Source of the DNA: an uncultured Arcanobacterium sp. | Lineage (GTDB): Bacteria > Actinomycetota > Actinomycetes > Actinomycetales > Actinomycetaceae | DNA: 64,000 bases | Direction: 5' to 3' | Assembly (NCBI GenBank): GCA_945874735.1 | Contig: CAMCHI010000005.1 | Location: forward strand, 17,525 to 81,524 | Shown: positions 53,799 to 63,152 of the stretch, piece by piece | Numbering within the stretch: the first letter of the stretch is position 1 | Layout: each line of letters opens with the position of its first letter | Program-made: the position numbers and the translations under genes | Notes under the pieces: generated by a model | Told to the model about the DNA's origin: nothing | What the model saw: only the letters and a program-made list of their open reading frames with translations | The model's database searches: none

Positions 53799-54241
53799 TA
53801 CAACCTCACTTTGCATAAAATCACAGAAACTTTTAGTGATCGCTAAAATTCATCACAAACTACATATAACAGACATTAACCCCAAAATTCTAGTAAAATC
53901 AGCAAAATATTAAGAGGAAAACCAGGGGGCTGGGTAAACCCACTCTCTGATTTTACCTTCCCCATATTTATTAAATAATTTGTATTACTTATGTATTACG
54001 GTTTATGCTATACAATTCTTTTCTTTACGATACTGTGCAAGCGTTACTCTCACCCATAACAGGAATGCACGCTAAAGTATAAGCTTTCCTTAAATTTTAT
54101 TAACTTACCTAGGCAACTTAAGCAATATGCGTAGTTATATTAAGTTAATTAAAGTTAAATAGATGAGTAAAGTATAAAATTTTATATTTTACTCCTTGCC
54201 TCGCTTTATATAAGTGCACTTCATTAAAACGATGAAGTAAT
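53799..54241. other. Non-coding gap upstream of the LANTG protein gene
   Basis: About 440 A+T-rich bases with no credible gene. It should hold the promoter of the surface protein gene. I see no repeat or RNA gene here. Confidence 0.6.
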
Positions 54242-54281
54242 AAAGTAAAGGAAGTTGCTGTAAAACAACTTCCTTTACTTT
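54242..54281 (-). terminator. Terminator of the parA-parB operon
   Basis: AAAGTAAAGGAAGTTG and CAACTTCCTTTACTTT form a 16-bp perfect stem with an 8-base loop, about 45 bases past the parB stop. The minus-strand tail reads ATTACTTCATCGTTTT, only moderately T-rich. Confidence 0.8.
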
Positions 54282-54326
54282 TAATTTTAGTTAATGGGCT
54301 AACGTAAATTAACGGAATAGAAAATT

Positions 54327-55760
54327 TTATTTTTGCTCTAATACGTTTATGATGCGCGCTAAATCCTCTAAAGAAGCAAAGTCAATTACAATCTTGCCTT
54401 TCTTTGCTCCCATAGTTATTTTTACGCGTGTGTCCAACATATCCGTAAGCTGATTACTGAACTCAACTAATTCAGGATTCGTGTGCTGTGTACGCATCTT
54501 AACGGTAGTAGATTCTTTTTCTTCTCCTGTATCTTCTCCCAAAGACACGATTTCTTCCGTGGCACGCACAGAAAGTCCTTCTGCTACGATACGTTGTGCC
54601 AGTCTTTCCATAGCTGCTGGATCTGCTAATCCTAATAAAGCTCTTGCGTGTCCAGCGGAAATAACTCCAGCCGCTACCCGACGTTGCACTAACGGAGGAA
54701 GTTTCATTAAGCGTAAAGTATTTGTAATTTGTGGACGGGAACGAGCAATACGACGCGCCAATTCCTCTTGTGTACACTTAAAATCTTCTAATAATTGCTG
54801 ATATGCTGCAGCTTCTTCTAATGGATTTAACTGTGCGCGATGCAAATTTTCCAATAAGGCATCTCGCAATAAATCTTCATCTTCAGTTCTACGTACAATT
54901 GCCGGAATATTTTCCAGACCCGCTAACTTAGAAGCTCGCCAACGACGTTCTCCCATAATAAGTTCATAGCGTGCCTCTAAATTATCTGGCAAAGGCGCAG
55001 TAAGTGGACGTACTACAATTGGTTGTAAAATACCCACTTCACTAATAGATGCTTGTAACTCAGCTAAATCATCCTCATCAAAAATTTGCCGTGGTTGTTT
55101 CGTATTTGGCACGATTTCAGTAAGAGGAATTTCTCCGTAAGTAGCTCCAGGCACTGGTAACAATTCATAATCATTACTTGTTTCACGTGAAACATTTTGA
55201 GGAGATACGTAAGTGCTCGTTAAATTACTACTATCAGTTGAATTTTGCTTGCTAGTTTCGTTAAAAGTTTTTTCACTATTTGCAAGAGTTTTAACTGCTT
55301 TATCAGCAGTATTACTGCCTTTTTTAGATTCAGAAGCATCAGGTTGATTAGCAATTTTCTTACCTTTAGTGAGATCTTCTAAATCTGTTGCTGAAACAGT
55401 AGACTTACTTTTCTCTGCTTTACTAGTAGTAACTTTTTCAGTACGGTTTTGCTTCTTAGTATCTTTTAGAGAAAGTTGTTTAACAGATACCGACTTAGCA
55501 GATTCTTTATTAGTGATTACTAAGTTTTCTGCATTAGGTATATCTATTCCTTCTACGCCTATTGCAGTAAAAGCATTATTTGTGTTTTCTTCATTATTGC
55601 TAGTATCGCCTTGTAACACGGTATCAGCAGAAGGATTATTTTGTGCACTTGCAGCACTTCCAGCAAAGAAAACATCAATAGGGCGCGACTTTACTTCTCG
55701 CTGATTTTCAGGAAATAGTGCGCCAATTCCTCGCCCTAAACCTCTACGCTTTTCTGCCAT
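54327..55760 (-). CDS. parB: Chromosome partitioning protein ParB
   Basis: A 477-residue parS-binding CTPase. The first 20 residues carry the ParA-contacting basic motif ([12 protein letters not shown]). Residues of about 40-200 are a low-complexity, Asn/Ser/Thr/Lys-rich extension that is much longer than usual. The core begins at about 205: the CTP-binding part with GERRWR (270-275), then the helix-turn-helix ([23 protein letters not shown]) and the dimerisation C-terminus. A perfect parS lies within the gene at 55179-55194. It is 214 bases downstream of parA on the same strand. Confidence 0.95.
   Translation of the reverse strand: MAEKRRGLGRGIGALFPENQREVKSRPIDVFFAGSAASAQNNPSADTVLQGDTSNNEENTNNAFTAIGVEGIDIPNAENLVITNKESAKSVSVKQLSLKDTKKQNRTEKVTTSKAEKSKSTVSATDLEDLTKGKKIANQPDASESKKGSNTADKAVKTLANSEKTFNETSKQNSTDSSNLTSTYVSPQNVSRETSNDYELLPVPGATYGEIPLTEIVPNTKQPRQIFDEDDLAELQASISEVGILQPIVVRPLTAPLPDNLEARYELIMGERRWRASKLAGLENIPAIVRRTEDEDLLRDALLENLHRAQLNPLEEAAAYQQLLEDFKCTQEELARRIARSRPQITNTLRLMKLPPLVQRRVAAGVISAGHARALLGLADPAAMERLAQRIVAEGLSVRATEEIVSLGEDTGEEKESTTVKMRTQHTNPELVEFSNQLTDMLDTRVKITMGAKKGKIVIDFASLEDLARIINVLEQK
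55179..55194. promoter_or_regulatory. parS site 1 (inside parB)
   Basis: A perfect TGTTTCACGTGAAACA palindrome. In the parB frame it encodes part of NVSRET at about residues 189-194, in the disordered extension. Confidence 0.97.
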
Positions 55761-55974
55761 TTTGTTTCCTTTACTTATTTTAGTTCGTTTTAGACACTGA
55801 AAATTTTATCCAAATGATTATCTAAACCCTGGTAAAAATAACCAAATTATCTAATTTTTATCCATATAAAGTTATATATTCAATCTAAATTTAACTATTT
55901 ACTTAAGTTATATTTAGAACCTTATTAAGCGATTATTTTCTAATTACTATAACTATATACGATTGTACTTATGC

Positions 55975-56922
55975 TCATGATGCTCTTTCTGCTATCTCGG
56001 CTGCTGCCATTAAATAGGCTACCGAGCCTGTAGATTTAGGGTCATAAGTAATAACTGTTTGTTGAAAACTAGGTGCTTCTGCAATTCGCACTGAACGTGG
56101 AATTTCTGTATCTAAAGTTTCTGTAGGGAAATATGCCCTTACTTCACTTGCCACATCTTGCGATAAATTAGTACGTTTATCAAACATAGTAAGCAAAATA
56201 GTGCTTACTTTAAGTGTGGGATTATAGGCACTACGCACCTGTTCCACTGTTTTCAGCAACTGAGTAAGACCCTCTAAAGCATAGTATTCAGTTTGAATCG
56301 GAATCAATACTTCTTTGGCTGCCACCAAAGAATTTAAGGTAAGCATTCCTAAAGATGGTGGGCAATCAATAAAAATATAGTCAAAAGAAATAATAGAATC
56401 ATCAAATGTTTCACGTGAAACATTTAAATGACGATTGATGGCATTTTTTAGCTTTGCCTCACGAGAGTTTTCTAGCACCAATTCAATTTCTGCACTAGAC
56501 AAATCAATGGTAGCTGGAGCAACATACAAAGTTTCCAGACCTGGCACTTGCTGTAAAACTTCTGCTAATTCTAATTTTCCTGAAATAACTTCATAGATAG
56601 AAGGAGTACCTGCAGTATGCACAGCTCCTAAAGCTGTGGAAGCGTTACCTTGTGGATCGCAATCTATCAGCAATACTTTTAATCCACCTTTAGCTAAAGC
56701 TGCTGCAATATTTACCGCCGAGGTGGTTTTACCTACTCCACCTTTCTGATTCGCTACTGTTATTACACGAGTTTCAGATGGTTTCTTGAATTCTTTACTT
56801 AAAACTTTTCGATAATTTTCGTAATCGCTAAGCATCTGAGTAGCTAACGGTGAATCGCTAGAATTTACGTCAGTCCTTTTAGACTTTTCCGTAGATAATA
56901 AACTGTTATTTAGTTCAGACAC
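55975..56922 (-). CDS. parA: Chromosome partitioning ATPase ParA/Soj
   Basis: A 315-residue Walker-type ATPase that positions ParB-parS complexes. The deviant Walker A is KGGVGKTTSA, the switch I region is DCDPQGN, and the switch II region is IDCPPSLG. The N-terminal 50 residues are an extra Ser/Asn-rich extension. It lies upstream of parB and downstream of rsmG, with a perfect parS inside (56407-56422) and one before it (57054-57069). Confidence 0.96.
   Translation of the reverse strand: MSELNNSLLSTEKSKRTDVNSSDSPLATQMLSDYENYRKVLSKEFKKPSETRVITVANQKGGVGKTTSAVNIAAALAKGGLKVLLIDCDPQGNASTALGAVHTAGTPSIYEVISGKLELAEVLQQVPGLETLYVAPATIDLSSAEIELVLENSREAKLKNAINRHLNVSRETFDDSIISFDYIFIDCPPSLGMLTLNSLVAAKEVLIPIQTEYYALEGLTQLLKTVEQVRSAYNPTLKVSTILLTMFDKRTNLSQDVASEVRAYFPTETLDTEIPRSVRIAEAPSFQQTVITYDPKSTGSVAYLMAAAEIAERAS
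56407..56422. promoter_or_regulatory. parS site 2 (inside parA)
   Basis: A perfect TGTTTCACGTGAAACA palindrome. In the parA frame it is read as part of NVSRETF, the same peptide as in parB. Confidence 0.97.
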
Positions 56923-57053
56923 GATTACTCCTATGTTTTATTGTCTGATATAAATATACAAGTTAATCCCAGTATAAATATGTTAGAAGCTAAACTTGTG
57001 GACAACTTATAAGTTTGTCACAAATAAACATTTAACCTTATGTAGCAGTCCAA

Positions 57054-57069
57054 TGTTTCACGTGAAACA
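57054..57069. promoter_or_regulatory. parS site 3 (rsmG-parA intergenic)
   Basis: A perfect TGTTTCACGTGAAACA palindrome between the rsmG stop and the parA start. Confidence 0.97.
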
Positions 57070-57088
57070 TTGCTTATTTATCTATAAA

Positions 57089-57799
57089 CTACTGCCTGCT
57101 TTTACCTTGCTTGTGTATTTCTACCACTCGCGTGCCTTCATTAGTACCCCAAATTTCTACATCGTGAATATCTACCCAATCTACTTTATATTTAGGGAAC
57201 AACTTATGTGCTGCATCAATTTCTTCCTCTGCTCTTCCCCCTTTCAGAGCTACCAAACAACCATCCGGCTTCACTAATGGCAAACTCCAAGGAAGCAATT
57301 TAGCTAAAGCAGCAACCGCACGTGCCGTCACAAAATCAAAAGAATATTTACCAATAAATTCTTCAGAACGACCATGTAAAACTGTCACATTATTTAACTC
57401 TAATTTTTCTTTCACGTAATTAAGCCAAGTAACACGTCTTTCCATAGTTTCAATTAAAAAAACTTTCACGTCTGGACGTAATATAGCAACCACTAAACCA
57501 GGAAAACCAGCACCAGATCCAATATCTCCTAAAGTACTATTAGTGGCAATGAATGGAATAATCGCAGTAGAGTTTAAAATATGTCTATCCCATAGTTTTT
57601 GCATTTCACGTGGACCAACTAATCCTCTTAGTTCTCCTTCAGCTTCTAACAGCTTGGCAAAACCAAATAACTTAGCCCACTTTTCTGTTCCAAAATACTG
57701 TTCAGCACCTATCGGCGGATTTTGCATAACCGTTTTACTTTCCTCTGGCAAAATCGTCCCTAGCACTTTATTTTGATCTGCTTCTTTATTTCCGTTCAT
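57089..57799 (-). CDS. rsmG: 16S rRNA (guanine527-N7)-methyltransferase
   Basis: A 236-residue SAM-dependent methyltransferase that modifies G527 of 16S rRNA. LWDRHILNS is the family signature, GSGAGFPGLVVAI the SAM loop, and TARAVAALAKLLPW the later motif. It is the first gene of the rsmG-parA-parB block, separated by terminator and gap from the jag operon upstream. Loss of function gives low-level streptomycin resistance in other bacteria. Confidence 0.95.
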   Translation of the reverse strand: MNGNKEADQNKVLGTILPEESKTVMQNPPIGAEQYFGTEKWAKLFGFAKLLEAEGELRGLVGPREMQKLWDRHILNSTAIIPFIATNSTLGDIGSGAGFPGLVVAILRPDVKVFLIETMERRVTWLNYVKEKLELNNVTVLHGRSEEFIGKYSFDFVTARAVAALAKLLPWSLPLVKPDGCLVALKGGRAEEEIDAAHKLFPKYKVDWVDIHDVEIWGTNEGTRVVEIHKQGKSRQ

Positions 57800-58185
57800 T
57801 TTCTCGCCTTTATAAATTCCTGAACTCTTTTATTATTTTTCCCTAAATCTTTATATTCATTACTTATAAATCATATAACACAAAGTTTTTTATACCTCTA
57901 TAAGTACCTTGTTATAAGGTTCCTTTTAAAACGCCTTTATACAATGCTTTTTTACAAATTTTGCAATATATTACAAACCTAAAAATCACAATAAATTACC
58001 GTGTAGTTTAATTACCATTAAAATTTCTTTTCCTAGCAATCCCACCCATAATAAACTCATATTTATTAGTTAATATTTTATTTATTCACACCTAGTAGTT
58101 TTAATACAAATATCAATTAAAACACCTATATATTAATTAAATCCTTACCCTAACAACACTTCTTAACTCTTTTCTAAAAATAAAA
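57800..58185. other. Non-coding gap, very A+T-rich
   Basis: About 390 bases between the jag-operon terminator and rsmG. It should contain the rsmG-parA-parB promoter. I see no gene and no repeat worth noting. Confidence 0.6.
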
Positions 58186-58227
58186 TAAGGTGAAGAAACA
58201 GCCCTAAAGGATTATTTCTTCACCTTA
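58186..58227 (-). terminator. Terminator of the rpmH-rnpA-yidD-yidC-jag operon
   Basis: TAAGGTGAAGAAA and TTTCTTCACCTTA form a 13-bp stem (one base shared at the loop edge) with a loop of about 16 bases. The minus strand continues TTTTATTTTTAG. It lies 59 bases past the jag stop. Confidence 0.9.
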
Positions 58228-58285
58228 AAGTTTGCTTTTAACAGACTAGTTCACAAAACCTGACCGAGTTGAAAGTCTTAGCTAA

Positions 58286-58879
58286 TTACTCAGCACTTTC
58301 TGGAGTAACCAACTCCTCTAGTTCCTCACTATAATCCTCGTATTCAGTTTCTTCGTCTTCTAGCTCTGCCGTATCTAAGCTAATCACCACATGACGGTCT
58401 ACGCCAATTCCATGGGAAGTAGAACGCAACCCAGCAGCCATTACCACATCATGCACAACTTTTCGCTCAAAAGGATTCATTGGCTTTAATGCGTAATCTT
58501 CACCAGTTTCTAGTACTTTTTCTACCGCACTCTGCGCAATGGCACGAATCTTAGCTCTATGCCCATCACGATACCCTAAAATATCTAGAAGTAAACGAGA
58601 ACGCACACCAGTCTGGGTTTGCACAGCTAAACGAGTAAGTTCTTGCAAAGCGTCTAAAGTTTCGCCCCGCTTACCAATTAATCGCTTCAGACGACGATCC
58701 ACATCATCTTCTGCCACAATTGCCAAGGCAGCACGATCGGCACGCACAGAAATTTCAATATCACCGTCTAAATCAGCAATATCTAGTAACTCTTCTAGAT
58801 AATCAGCAGCGAAATCGCCTTCTTCTACAAGTAGCTCTTTAAGAGTTTTCTGCTCTAGTTCTAATTCTTGTTCGTCCAT
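58286..58879 (-). CDS. jag: Jag/KhpB-type KH-R3H RNA-binding protein
   Basis: A 197-residue protein. The ATG at 58879 (MDEQELELEQKT) has GAGG six bases upstream; earlier in-frame codons lack a site. The Jag_N domain is replaced by a short acidic segment. The KH domain lies at about 65-125 (LKRLIGKRGETLDALQELTRLAV) and the R3H domain follows (KPMNPFERKVVHDVVM...STSHG). A final acidic tail (EDEETEYEDYSEELEELV) is present. It follows yidC, as in most bacteria, and binds RNA, with a role in cell-wall synthesis control in firmicutes. Confidence 0.92.
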   Translation of the reverse strand: MDEQELELEQKTLKELLVEEGDFAADYLEELLDIADLDGDIEISVRADRAALAIVAEDDVDRRLKRLIGKRGETLDALQELTRLAVQTQTGVRSRLLLDILGYRDGHRAKIRAIAQSAVEKVLETGEDYALKPMNPFERKVVHDVVMAAGLRSTSHGIGVDRHVVISLDTAELEDEETEYEDYSEELEELVTPESAE

Positions 58880-58999
58880 TAAATTCCTCATTTTAATGTG
58901 TATAAAAATCTTTAGACGCAAAAGATTTGTTTTACAAAACTTTAGTCACGTCTTTAATTTTGCTATATTTACCTGCTAAAACGCTACCTATTAATCTGA

Positions 59000-60139
59000 T
59001 TAGCGCTTATTGCCACGGTTTTGTTTCTTTTGTTGTGTGCGCTGACGTTGTGCCATACGACGTTCATAACGCTTTTGTGCCCGTTCAGCATTAGTAAGCC
59101 CGTCTAAACCACGCACTTCTGCCTCGGGTTCTTCATTTAGTAATTCATTCTCAACTGCACTACTTACTTCTGCTTTCGCTGCAGCTTTCTTAGAACGAGC
59201 TTTTCCTAATGGCTGTTCACGCTGACCACGTGGACCGTCAGCTAATACATCGTGTTCTTCTTCCTCCGACAAACCTTTCTTAGCCCGAGCTTTACGTAAA
59301 CGTTCCTGCCGTGCACGATAAGCATCAGAACCAGGAGCTGGATGCTTCATAATCATCCAAGTTTGCTGGCCAATAGTCCAGAAATTACCAACTACCCAGT
59401 AAATCAATACACCGATTTGGAAAGCTGCACCAGTAAATACATAAATTAATGGCATACCATAAAGCATGAATTTTTGAGTGCGATACATTGGGCTGTTTGG
59501 ATCTTTAGCTTCTTCTGGCATATTCTTCATCATTAGCTGCTTTTGAGTAAAGAACATCGTAGCCATCAACAAGATGATTAGAGTTACCGCACTAACAATA
59601 ATGTTGGAAGAATGTGCAAAGGATCCGGAAGTGGAAATAGAAGAAACCAAAGGCGCATTAAACAAGGTAGATTGCCCAATTTCCATAGCTACTTCTTTGG
59701 TAATTGGACCTATATTTGGCCACTGATAAGTGCCTTGCGAAAGTGGAAGCACTGCACCTAATACCCAGAACAAGGAGAAGAAAATCGGCATTTGAGCCAA
59801 CATTGGAAAACAAGAAGCCATTGGAGAAGTACCGTTTTCACGGTAAATAGCCATAATTTCTTCTTGCTGCCGCTGACGAGAAATCTGATCAGTGCGACCC
59901 TTGTATTTTGCCTGAATTTTCTTTAACTCGGGAGCTAATGCTTGTTGTACCCTCATAGAGCGCACTTGCTTATTAAATAGTGGGATAATCAAAATACGAA
60001 CAACTATAGTTAATCCTACAATTGATAATACCCACGCAATGCTTGCACCACTTGGTAAACCTAAAGCCACTAACAAAGAATGGCAACCATACATAATCCA
60101 GGAAATTACCCACATAATGGGAAATAGCAAGGAATCCAC
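59000..60139 (-). CDS. yidC: Membrane protein insertase YidC (Oxa1 family)
   Basis: A 379-residue insertase for inner-membrane proteins with the five-helix Oxa1/YidC core (about 10-270) and the conserved hydrophilic-groove Arg (RILIIPLF). The long C-terminal tail (about 275-379) is basic and Arg/Lys-rich and should contact the ribosome. The start is GTG at 60139. The size and the absence of the large E. coli periplasmic domain mark the Gram-positive type. It is 107 bases downstream of yidD; the gap holds a 9-bp inverted repeat (TGTTGAATT / AATTCAACA, 60206-60239). Confidence 0.95.
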   Translation of the reverse strand: MDSLLFPIMWVISWIMYGCHSLLVALGLPSGASIAWVLSIVGLTIVVRILIIPLFNKQVRSMRVQQALAPELKKIQAKYKGRTDQISRQRQQEEIMAIYRENGTSPMASCFPMLAQMPIFFSLFWVLGAVLPLSQGTYQWPNIGPITKEVAMEIGQSTLFNAPLVSSISTSGSFAHSSNIIVSAVTLIILLMATMFFTQKQLMMKNMPEEAKDPNSPMYRTQKFMLYGMPLIYVFTGAAFQIGVLIYWVVGNFWTIGQQTWMIMKHPAPGSDAYRARQERLRKARAKKGLSEEEEHDVLADGPRGQREQPLGKARSKKAAAKAEVSSAVENELLNEEPEAEVRGLDGLTNAERAQKRYERRMAQRQRTQQKKQNRGNKR

Positions 60140-60247
60140 AGTATCCGTTTCTCTTTCATCTCGTGATACTTAAAATTTAAGTATCTTGGTCAAGTATCTA
60201 CCTTTTGTTGAATTGCCAGGTCTTTTAACTAATTCAACATTTCAGCT

Positions 60248-60538
60248 TCATTGTTCTTTTGCTTCGTTTTCTCGTTGTAAAAGCAACTCAGTATAACCTA
60301 AAGGTTTACTAGGCCAAGCACCTTTACTGGGCACATGATCTACTCCGCCTTTACTCCAAGGGTTACAACGCAAAAGACGCCAACTAATTAAAATTGTACC
60401 CTTGAAAACACCATGTGTCTGTATTGCGTTTATAGCGTATTGCGAACAAGTTGGGTAATATTTGCAACTTGCTGGCAGTCCAGGAGAAATATAGCGCTGA
60501 TACCAGTAAATAGGGAAAAGAAATATTTTTTTCAACAT
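60248..60538 (-). CDS. yidD: Membrane protein insertion efficiency factor YidD
   Basis: A 96-residue protein with the three conserved cysteines: C in [14 protein letters not shown] (two) and [11 protein letters not shown]. It supports insertion of membrane proteins by YidC. The ATG at 60538 starts one base after the rnpA stop; a TTG at 60550 inside rnpA is a possible alternative. It sits between rnpA and yidC. Confidence 0.94.
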   Translation of the reverse strand: MLKKIFLFPIYWYQRYISPGLPASCKYYPTCSQYAINAIQTHGVFKGTILISWRLLRCNPWSKGGVDHVPSKGAWPSKPLGYTELLLQRENEAKEQ

Positions 60539-60539
60539 T

Positions 60540-60962
60540 CTAACGTCCAAAGTTGTCCAGATTAGTTTGGTCTTCTAAATCTGTTTGCCTGTTACTGTTG
60601 ATAAGGTCAATTTCTGGAGTTTTTAATAATTCTAATCGCCTAAATTCTTTTAATAATAAGGAAGTTAATTCTTCACTGGAAAGATCTGCAGCCGGTTTAA
60701 GAGTTCTGATTACTATTTGCGCAGGAATTAAGTGGGGAAGAAGTTGACGCATTATATGTCGTAATTTTCGAGTTAAACGGTGACGAACCACAGAATTGCC
60801 CACGGTTTTACCCACGACGAAGCCGACCTGCGAGAGGTCGGCTTCTAAATTATTCATTTTTACGGCATATACGACTAATGCCGAATTACCTTTCCGTTTA
60901 CCGTTACGAAATACAAATTGATATTCCGTGGTTTTTCGGATTCGGTTCGCCGTAGGTAGCAT
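60540..60962 (-). CDS. rnpA: Ribonuclease P protein component
   Basis: A 140-residue basic protein that assists the RNase P RNA in maturing tRNA 5' ends. The RNR-type motif is [19 protein letters not shown]. The C-terminal 30 residues ([19 protein letters not shown]...) are a low-complexity extension. It starts 14 bases after rpmH and is followed almost directly by yidD. Confidence 0.95.
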   Translation of the reverse strand: MLPTANRIRKTTEYQFVFRNGKRKGNSALVVYAVKMNNLEADLSQVGFVVGKTVGNSVVRHRLTRKLRHIMRQLLPHLIPAQIVIRTLKPAADLSSEELTSLLLKEFRRLELLKTPEIDLINSNRQTDLEDQTNLDNFGR

Positions 60963-60976
60963 TCTATGCCAAAGCT

Positions 60977-61117
60977 TTATGCGGAAAGCTTTGCGCGGCC
61001 CTTGCGACGGCGAGCAGCGAGAACTGCACGACCGGCACGAGTGCTCATGCGCTTACGAAAACCGTGTACCTTTGCACGACGACGGTTGTTCGGCTGGAAC
61101 GTACGCTTGGTATTCAT
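60977..61117 (-). CDS. rpmH: Ribosomal protein bL34
   Basis: A 46-residue basic protein, [20 protein letters not shown]..., ending RKGRAKLSA. Its size and the [15 protein letters not shown] start are typical of actinobacterial bL34. A GGGAG site lies six bases before the ATG. It is the first gene of the rpmH-rnpA-yidD-yidC-jag operon and is divergent from dnaA. Confidence 0.97.
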   Translation of the reverse strand: MNTKRTFQPNNRRRAKVHGFRKRMSTRAGRAVLAARRRKGRAKLSA

Positions 61118-61490
61118 GGGTTACTCCCATTTATCTGGAATTGGACACAGTAACTCAATACTGCGGTGTGCGCTATTCACACACTTGACCTTAGAACTCT
61201 ACACGACTTTTCCTTGGCAGGTCAATAATAACAAGCAGTATCGTGAACGATATCTCAAGCATTAAAACAGAATTATTCCATTTTAAAACTCTTCCACATT
61301 TTGTTGATAACTTTTCAACTTTCGTTTTTTCGCAAAATATCAATTAAAAGAAGGGTAAATTACATCGGTGTAATATCCACAGCTGTGAATATCCTTGTGG
61401 ATAAGTATGTAAAATCAAGATGAAAACAGTGTATTTTTTAGTTAGCATCTAAATAAAGAAAATCTTTTCCACAAACTTAGGAGTAAATAG
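61118..61490. promoter_or_regulatory. rpmH-dnaA intergenic region with DnaA boxes
   Basis: These 373 bases carry both divergent promoters. A perfect DnaA box is at 61396-61404 (-). One-mismatch boxes are at 61373-61381 (ATATCCACA), 61384-61392 (-, facing it as a dyad ATATCCACA-GC-TGTGAATAT) and 61465-61473 (TTTTCCACA), 18 bases before the dnaA start. This fits autoregulation of dnaA or part of a bipartite origin. Confidence 0.7.
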
Positions 61491-63152
61491 ATGACGGAAA
61501 ATTCTGCTGCGCGTGACGCTTGGACCGCGGCCACTGAATTGCTCCTAGCTGAAGGAAACCTTACTCAATCGCAATTAGCTTTTATCCGTCTTTCTCAACC
61601 CTTAGCAATTATGGAAAACGAATTCATTATCGGAGTAGCCACTACTGGGGTAAAAGATTGGATTAGCCAACACGTTGCCCCCGTTATTTTGCCACAATTA
61701 AGTGCAATTCTAGGTAAAAACCTAGAATTAGGATATTCCGTAGATCCTTCTCTAAAACCAGTTTCAACTTCTAATAATCATTTATCTAATTCTGCTGTTT
61801 CTCATACTACAAACGAACAATTTTCAGGAAAAAACAACTCTAACGACGTTAGTAACTCAGAATTTATCTCTAATTCAAGTAATAACGATTTAACTAACAA
61901 CGAACCTACTAATACTCCTTTCCTTACATCGGGAACGGAAACAAATACTTTAGGAAATAACACTTTCCCTTCAGTTCAACCTGCTGGAAACATACCTACC
62001 CCTCATACTCATTCCATAGTTCCAGCTGATAATTCTCATATATCCTCCCGCAATATACCTATTAACTACACCGGAAATATCCCCGGACAATTCACCTCTG
62101 GTTTAAACCCCCGCTATACTTTCGACAACTTCGTAATTGGTGAATCAAACCGTTTTGCTCACGCCACTGCTTTTGCCGTTTCTGAAGCACCTGGCACTAT
62201 TTACAACCCACTCTTTTTCTACTCCGATTCTGGTATGGGTAAAACTCATCTTTTACACGCCATCGGTAACTATGTATTACACCTGTTCCCTAATAAAAAA
62301 GTACGTTACATTTCCTCAGAAGAATTTATTAACCTCTTTGTAAATGCCGTCACCAGTCCAGAACGAGCTGAAAAATTCAAGCAAGAATTTCGTACAGTAG
62401 ACGTACTACTAATTGACGATATTCAACAACTTCTAGAAAAAGAAGGTACGATTCTAGAATTTTTCCACACCTTCAACGTATTGTGGGATAACAATAAGCA
62501 AATCGTTATTACTTCTGATACTCCACCGACGGCTTTAGCCTTTGAAGAACGAATGACTTCTCGTTTCGCTTCCGGTATTACCGCAAGTATTGATTTACCT
62601 AATCTAGAAACACGTATCGCTATTCTAGAGAAAAAAAATATCGCAGAAAATATGAAAGTAAGCGATGACATCATCGAATTCATTGCCTCAAAAATCACTA
62701 CAAATGTGCGCGAATTAGAAGCTGGTTTACGTAGAATTGCAGCTTACACAGACCTAAATAATGCTCATATGACGGTGGAGTTAGCAAACTCAGTAATTCA
62801 TGATCTTTTATCTGATGAATCAACTATCCGTATTACTGCCGGAACTATTTTGGCGGAAACCGCAAAATACTTTGATATTACGGTAGCGGACTTAAAATCT
62901 CCTACCCGTACTCGCACTCTTACTATTCCCCGTCATGTAGCAATGTATCTATGTAGAGAAATGACGGATTTATCTTTACCAAAAATCGCAGAAATTTTTG
63001 ACCGTCGAGATCACACCACCGTCTTAAACGCTTTACGTAAAATCGAAGAATTAATGACTAAAAATCAAACACAATATAATCAAGTAACCGAATTAAGCGC
63101 TAAAATTAAAGCTGCAGCTAAACAACAGGCAGCAATCAGGAATCAAAACTGA
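61491..63152 (+). CDS. dnaA: Chromosomal replication initiator DnaA
   Basis: A 553-residue initiator ATPase. Domain I covers about 1-85. Domain II (about 86-200) is a very long linker rich in Asn, Ser and Thr. The AAA+ core has Walker A SDSGMGKTH (245-253), with Ser where the first Gly is usual, and Walker B VDVLLIDDIQQL. The DnaA-box-binding domain IV has DRRDHTTVLNALRKI. AGGAG lies seven bases before the ATG. It binds DnaA boxes on both flanks to open the origin. Confidence 0.97.
   Translation: MTENSAARDAWTAATELLLAEGNLTQSQLAFIRLSQPLAIMENEFIIGVATTGVKDWISQHVAPVILPQLSAILGKNLELGYSVDPSLKPVSTSNNHLSNSAVSHTTNEQFSGKNNSNDVSNSEFISNSSNNDLTNNEPTNTPFLTSGTETNTLGNNTFPSVQPAGNIPTPHTHSIVPADNSHISSRNIPINYTGNIPGQFTSGLNPRYTFDNFVIGESNRFAHATAFAVSEAPGTIYNPLFFYSDSGMGKTHLLHAIGNYVLHLFPNKKVRYISSEEFINLFVNAVTSPERAEKFKQEFRTVDVLLIDDIQQLLEKEGTILEFFHTFNVLWDNNKQIVITSDTPPTALAFEERMTSRFASGITASIDLPNLETRIAILEKKNIAENMKVSDDIIEFIASKITTNVRELEAGLRRIAAYTDLNNAHMTVELANSVIHDLLSDESTIRITAGTILAETAKYFDITVADLKSPTRTRTLTIPRHVAMYLCREMTDLSLPKIAEIFDRRDHTTVLNALRKIEELMTKNQTQYNQVTELSAKIKAAAKQQAAIRNQN

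Noticed and set aside
57600..57620. Fourth parS-like site in rsmG (TTTCACGTGGACC)
   Set aside because: It has about four mismatches to the 16-base consensus outside the CACGTG core.
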